A DNA stretch of 64,000 bases from Chitinophaga sp. CF418 (GTDB taxonomy: Bacteria > Bacteroidota > Bacteroidia > Chitinophagales > Chitinophagaceae), in NCBI RefSeq assembly GCF_900142925.1, contig NZ_FRCN01000011.1:62001-126000 (forward strand), in the 5' to 3' direction. Both the position numbers and the translations under genes were made by a program. A model generated the notes under the pieces. That model saw only the letters and a program-made list of their open reading frames with translations, was not told where the DNA came from and did not search any database. Shown here in pieces: positions 62,142 to 64,000 of the stretch; position 1 is the first letter of the stretch, and every line of letters starts with the position of its first letter.

Positions 62142-63305
62142 ATGTTGTTAGAAAACAAACAGGTGGCCATCGTAGGCGGTGGTCCGGGAGGCTTAACACT
62201 AGCAAGGCTTTTGCAGCTTAAGGGTGTAGATGTAAAAGTCTATGAAAGGGACTTTAATAAAGACGCACGCGTGCAGGGTGGTACCCTTGACCTGCATTTT
62301 CAATCTGGCTTGAAAGCACTTGAAGATGCCGGGCTAATGGATGCTTTTAAAGTCAATTACAGGCCGGGCGCCGGCAAGGGGCGCATTGTTGATGAACATG
62401 CAAAAATATTCTACGATGAGCATAACCAGGTATCCGACGAAGATTTCAGTAATGAATGGTTCAGGCCAGAAATTGACAGAGGCCCCTTAAGGGATATTTT
62501 ATTACATTCTCTTCAATCTGATACTGTTGTCTGGGATAGTCAGTTTGTTGCTATGTCGAAGCCTGGCGATGCATGGAAACTCGAATTTAAAAATGGCACG
62601 ACCGCTATCGCGGATATTGTCATAGGCGCAGATGGAGCCAATTCTAAAATCCGTTCTTTCATTACGCCTGTCAAACCTTTTTACACAGGAGTAATAATCG
62701 TGGAAGGAAGTGTATACAATGCAGAGACAATGGCGCCCAGCATGCATCAACTACTAAAAGGCGGAAAAATCTACGCTTTCGGTGCTGAGAAATATTTACA
62801 CGTGTCTTCAAAGGGAGATGGCAGCCTGGTATTTTACATCTGTACTAAAGAGGATGAAAACCGGGTACAAACCAGCGGGATAGATTTTTCGGATAAGCGG
62901 CAGGTCTTAGCATGGCTCAAAAAAGAGTTCCGGGAATGGGATAATGTATGGCTTGAGTTATTTGAAAATGCAGGTCTGCCGCTCATACCACGTCCGCAAT
63001 ATTGCATGCCATTCGATCGAAGCTGGAGTACATTACCGAACCTTACAATGTTGGGCGATGCGGCTCATCTTATGCCACCTTCCGGCTCGGGCGTAAATAT
63101 GGCCATGCTGGATGCATTGGAATTAAGCGAATGTCTTACAGGTAATGACTTTGAAGATATTCCCGCAGCCATTGCGGCCTATGAAAAAGAAATGCAAACA
63201 AGAGCAGCCAAAGAAGCACAGGAATCACTGGAAATGACACAATGGATGCTTGCAGAAGGAGCCCTGGCTAAGATGGTACAGATGCTTAGTCAAATTCAGG
63301 ATTGA
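62142..63305 (+). CDS. Tet(X)-like FAD-dependent monooxygenase
   Basis: This 387-aa class A flavoprotein monooxygenase closely resembles Tet(X) in length and motifs: FAD loop VGGGPGG, RVQGGTLDLH, GADGANSKIR and GDAAHLMPP. Residues that contact tetracycline in Tet(X) (Gln192, Arg213, His234, as I recall them) align here with Glu188, Lys209 and Val230, so tetracycline inactivation is doubtful. It may hydroxylate another aromatic compound, consistent with control by a dedicated AraC regulator. The start is an ATG 29-35 nt after the predicted transcription start. Confidence 0.85.
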   Translation: MLLENKQVAIVGGGPGGLTLARLLQLKGVDVKVYERDFNKDARVQGGTLDLHFQSGLKALEDAGLMDAFKVNYRPGAGKGRIVDEHAKIFYDEHNQVSDEDFSNEWFRPEIDRGPLRDILLHSLQSDTVVWDSQFVAMSKPGDAWKLEFKNGTTAIADIVIGADGANSKIRSFITPVKPFYTGVIIVEGSVYNAETMAPSMHQLLKGGKIYAFGAEKYLHVSSKGDGSLVFYICTKEDENRVQTSGIDFSDKRQVLAWLKKEFREWDNVWLELFENAGLPLIPRPQYCMPFDRSWSTLPNLTMLGDAAHLMPPSGSGVNMAMLDALELSECLTGNDFEDIPAAIAAYEKEMQTRAAKEAQESLEMTQWMLAEGALAKMVQMLSQIQD

Positions 63306-63327
63306 AACGCAAAGAAGCTTCAGCGAT

Positions 63328-63373
63328 AAAAATCTAAAGCCCTCCGGATTTCGGGGGGCTTAGATTTTTTTTA
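63328..63373 (+). terminator. Terminator of the Tet(X)-like gene
   Basis: AAAATCTAAAGCCCTCC pairs with GGGGGGCTTAGATTTT, allowing one bulge, around a short loop and followed by a T run. Confidence 0.85.
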
Positions 63374-63656
63374 TAGTACAAACCTGATAGGCCATAGTGC
63401 GTGGCGCCCTCACCGGTGATTATCCCGGCATTCTATTTGAGCCGATAAGGCCCGATAAAAGTCACTATACCCTCCAATGGAATGGTTAGGTATTCTCCCC
63501 GGTACAACATCCTTCACGATGTTCCATTAATAAGGCTAATGAACTCCCTCTTTTTCCGGGTTTTCCATATTTCCCTCACGACCAAACCCTCTGCGGTCAA
63601 ATGATTCACGAAAACTTCCATTCAAAATGCTTGTTTGGTACATGTTTTCTCGTTTT

Positions 63657-63765
63657 TTCCATATCACTTCACCGGCATTTCCATATCACTTTACCGTCAT
63701 TTCTATATCGAAGGGATATACATATGAGCCTAAAGTGATATCCAGATGACGGTACAAGGATATGG
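63657..63765. repeat. 22-bp direct repeats with inverted partner
   Basis: TTCCATATCACTTCACCGGC (plus AT) at 63657-63678 is followed directly by TTCCATATCACTTTACCGTC (plus AT) at 63679-63700 and a partial third unit. An inverted relative, ATGACGGTACAAGGATATGG, lies at 63746-63765. The arrangement could form a long imperfect hairpin. Confidence 0.65.
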
Positions 63766-63877
63766 AGATATAGAGACCAGTGCTTATTCAGTCTGGGATT
63801 GAGGTAAAAAGGCATGGTAAAACAGAGGCTCTGAAAGCATGGTGAGAGGGTTGTTGAATTGTTACAGGTCCAAGGTC

Positions 63878-63932
63878 CAACTTAAAAACATAGCAAAAGC
63901 AGGGTAAAGGCAGGGCAAAGTCAGGATAAAGG
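63878..63932. repeat. Phased 11-bp degenerate tandem array, copy 2
   Basis: Five contiguous 11-bp units: CAACTTAAAAA, CATAGCAAAAG, CAGGGTAAAGG, CAGGGCAAAGT and CAGGATAAAGG. GGTCCAAGGTC precedes it, as ACAGGTC precedes copy 1, and both begin with a CAACTTAA unit in the same register. Confidence 0.8.
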
Positions 63933-64000
63933 CTCCCGGATTATGGTTCAGATTGAAAACGCATCATGGGGTTCCAAACATTGTTAAATAGAATACGGAG

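Larger units (their letters stand above)
63306..64000. other. Gene-free right end with several repeat families
   Basis: After the terminator at 63328-63373 no coding region was seen to the window edge. The stretch contains 22-bp repeats (63657-63765), the second copy of the 11-bp array (63878-63932) and scattered CATGGTAAAA words near 63815. Confidence 0.65.

Noticed and set aside
62142..63305. Calling the monooxygenase a tetracycline-resistance gene
   Set aside because: Key substrate-contact residues differ from Tet(X), so resistance is not supported by sequence alone.

Overview
The window looks like a chromosomal segment of a Bacteroidota bacterium, most probably a Chitinophaga-type member of the Chitinophagaceae. 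Evidence: SprB-type repeats with a type IX secretion (T9SS) C-terminal sorting domain; an ECF sigma/FecR pair; the rpmB-rpmG-DUF4295-ftsY order; several promoters of the Bacteroidota type (TTG near -33, TAnnTTTG near -7); a bacillithiol-synthesis gene; and twelve signal peptides that all place Gln right after the predicted cleavage site. No rRNA, tRNA, CRISPR array, insertion sequence or prophage was seen.

Layout. 0-2 kb: FecR-type anti-sigma factor and ECF sigma factor (minus strand). 2.1-18.1 kb: a tight five-gene minus-strand operon for exported proteins (outer-membrane beta-barrel, fibronectin/coiled-coil protein, 1472-aa beta-rich protein, fibronectin repeat protein, 1828-aa SprB-repeat adhesin). 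I do not recognise it as a described system and consider it the best novelty candidate. 18.3-22.3 kb: a dihydroorotase-like protein lacking metal ligands, a DUF4199 membrane protein and two glycosyltransferases. 22.3-22.7 kb: a repeat-rich spacer with an 11-bp phased array. 22.7-25.6 kb: the complete four-enzyme route to GDP-D-glycero-D-manno-heptose. 25.6-29.3 kb: an exported orphan and an exported glycosidase-like protein.

29.4-35.3 kb: a topoisomerase IV operon, parE-DUF1835-cupin-parC. 35.7-36.0 kb: two membrane microproteins. 36.2-40.0 kb: a response regulator and a propeller-type histidine kinase. 40.2-45.7 kb: a YCF48-like beta-propeller, a GH31 glucosidase, a KGG-repeat stress protein and a PAP2 phosphatase. 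45.8-49.5 kb: a MORN-repeat protein, a DUF4382-like lipoprotein and glycogen branching enzyme. 49.7-56.0 kb: information-processing genes (DEAD-box helicase, rimO, ftsY, DUF4295, rpmG, rpmB) plus a JmjC-type cupin. 56.3-57.5 kb: an AhpD-like/AhpC peroxide-defence pair. 57.9-58.3 kb: a microprotein, a run of hairpins and REP-like repeats. 58.4-60.9 kb: bshB1, a TonB-plug-like exported protein, a frameshifted FtsX-permease remnant and a DUF4294 protein. 61.1-63.3 kb: an AraC regulator divergent from a Tet(X)-like flavin monooxygenase, with direct repeats between them that look like the operator. 63.3-64.0 kb: no gene, but a second copy of the 11-bp array and other repeats.

The main themes are envelope and surface biology (adhesin operon, glycosyltransferases, heptose pathway), glycan handling (GH31, GlgB, an unclassified glycosidase) and redox defence (AhpC/AhpD, bacillithiol). 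Starts were re-chosen where an in-frame upstream extension was implausible. All family assignments come from reading motifs, not from database searches.
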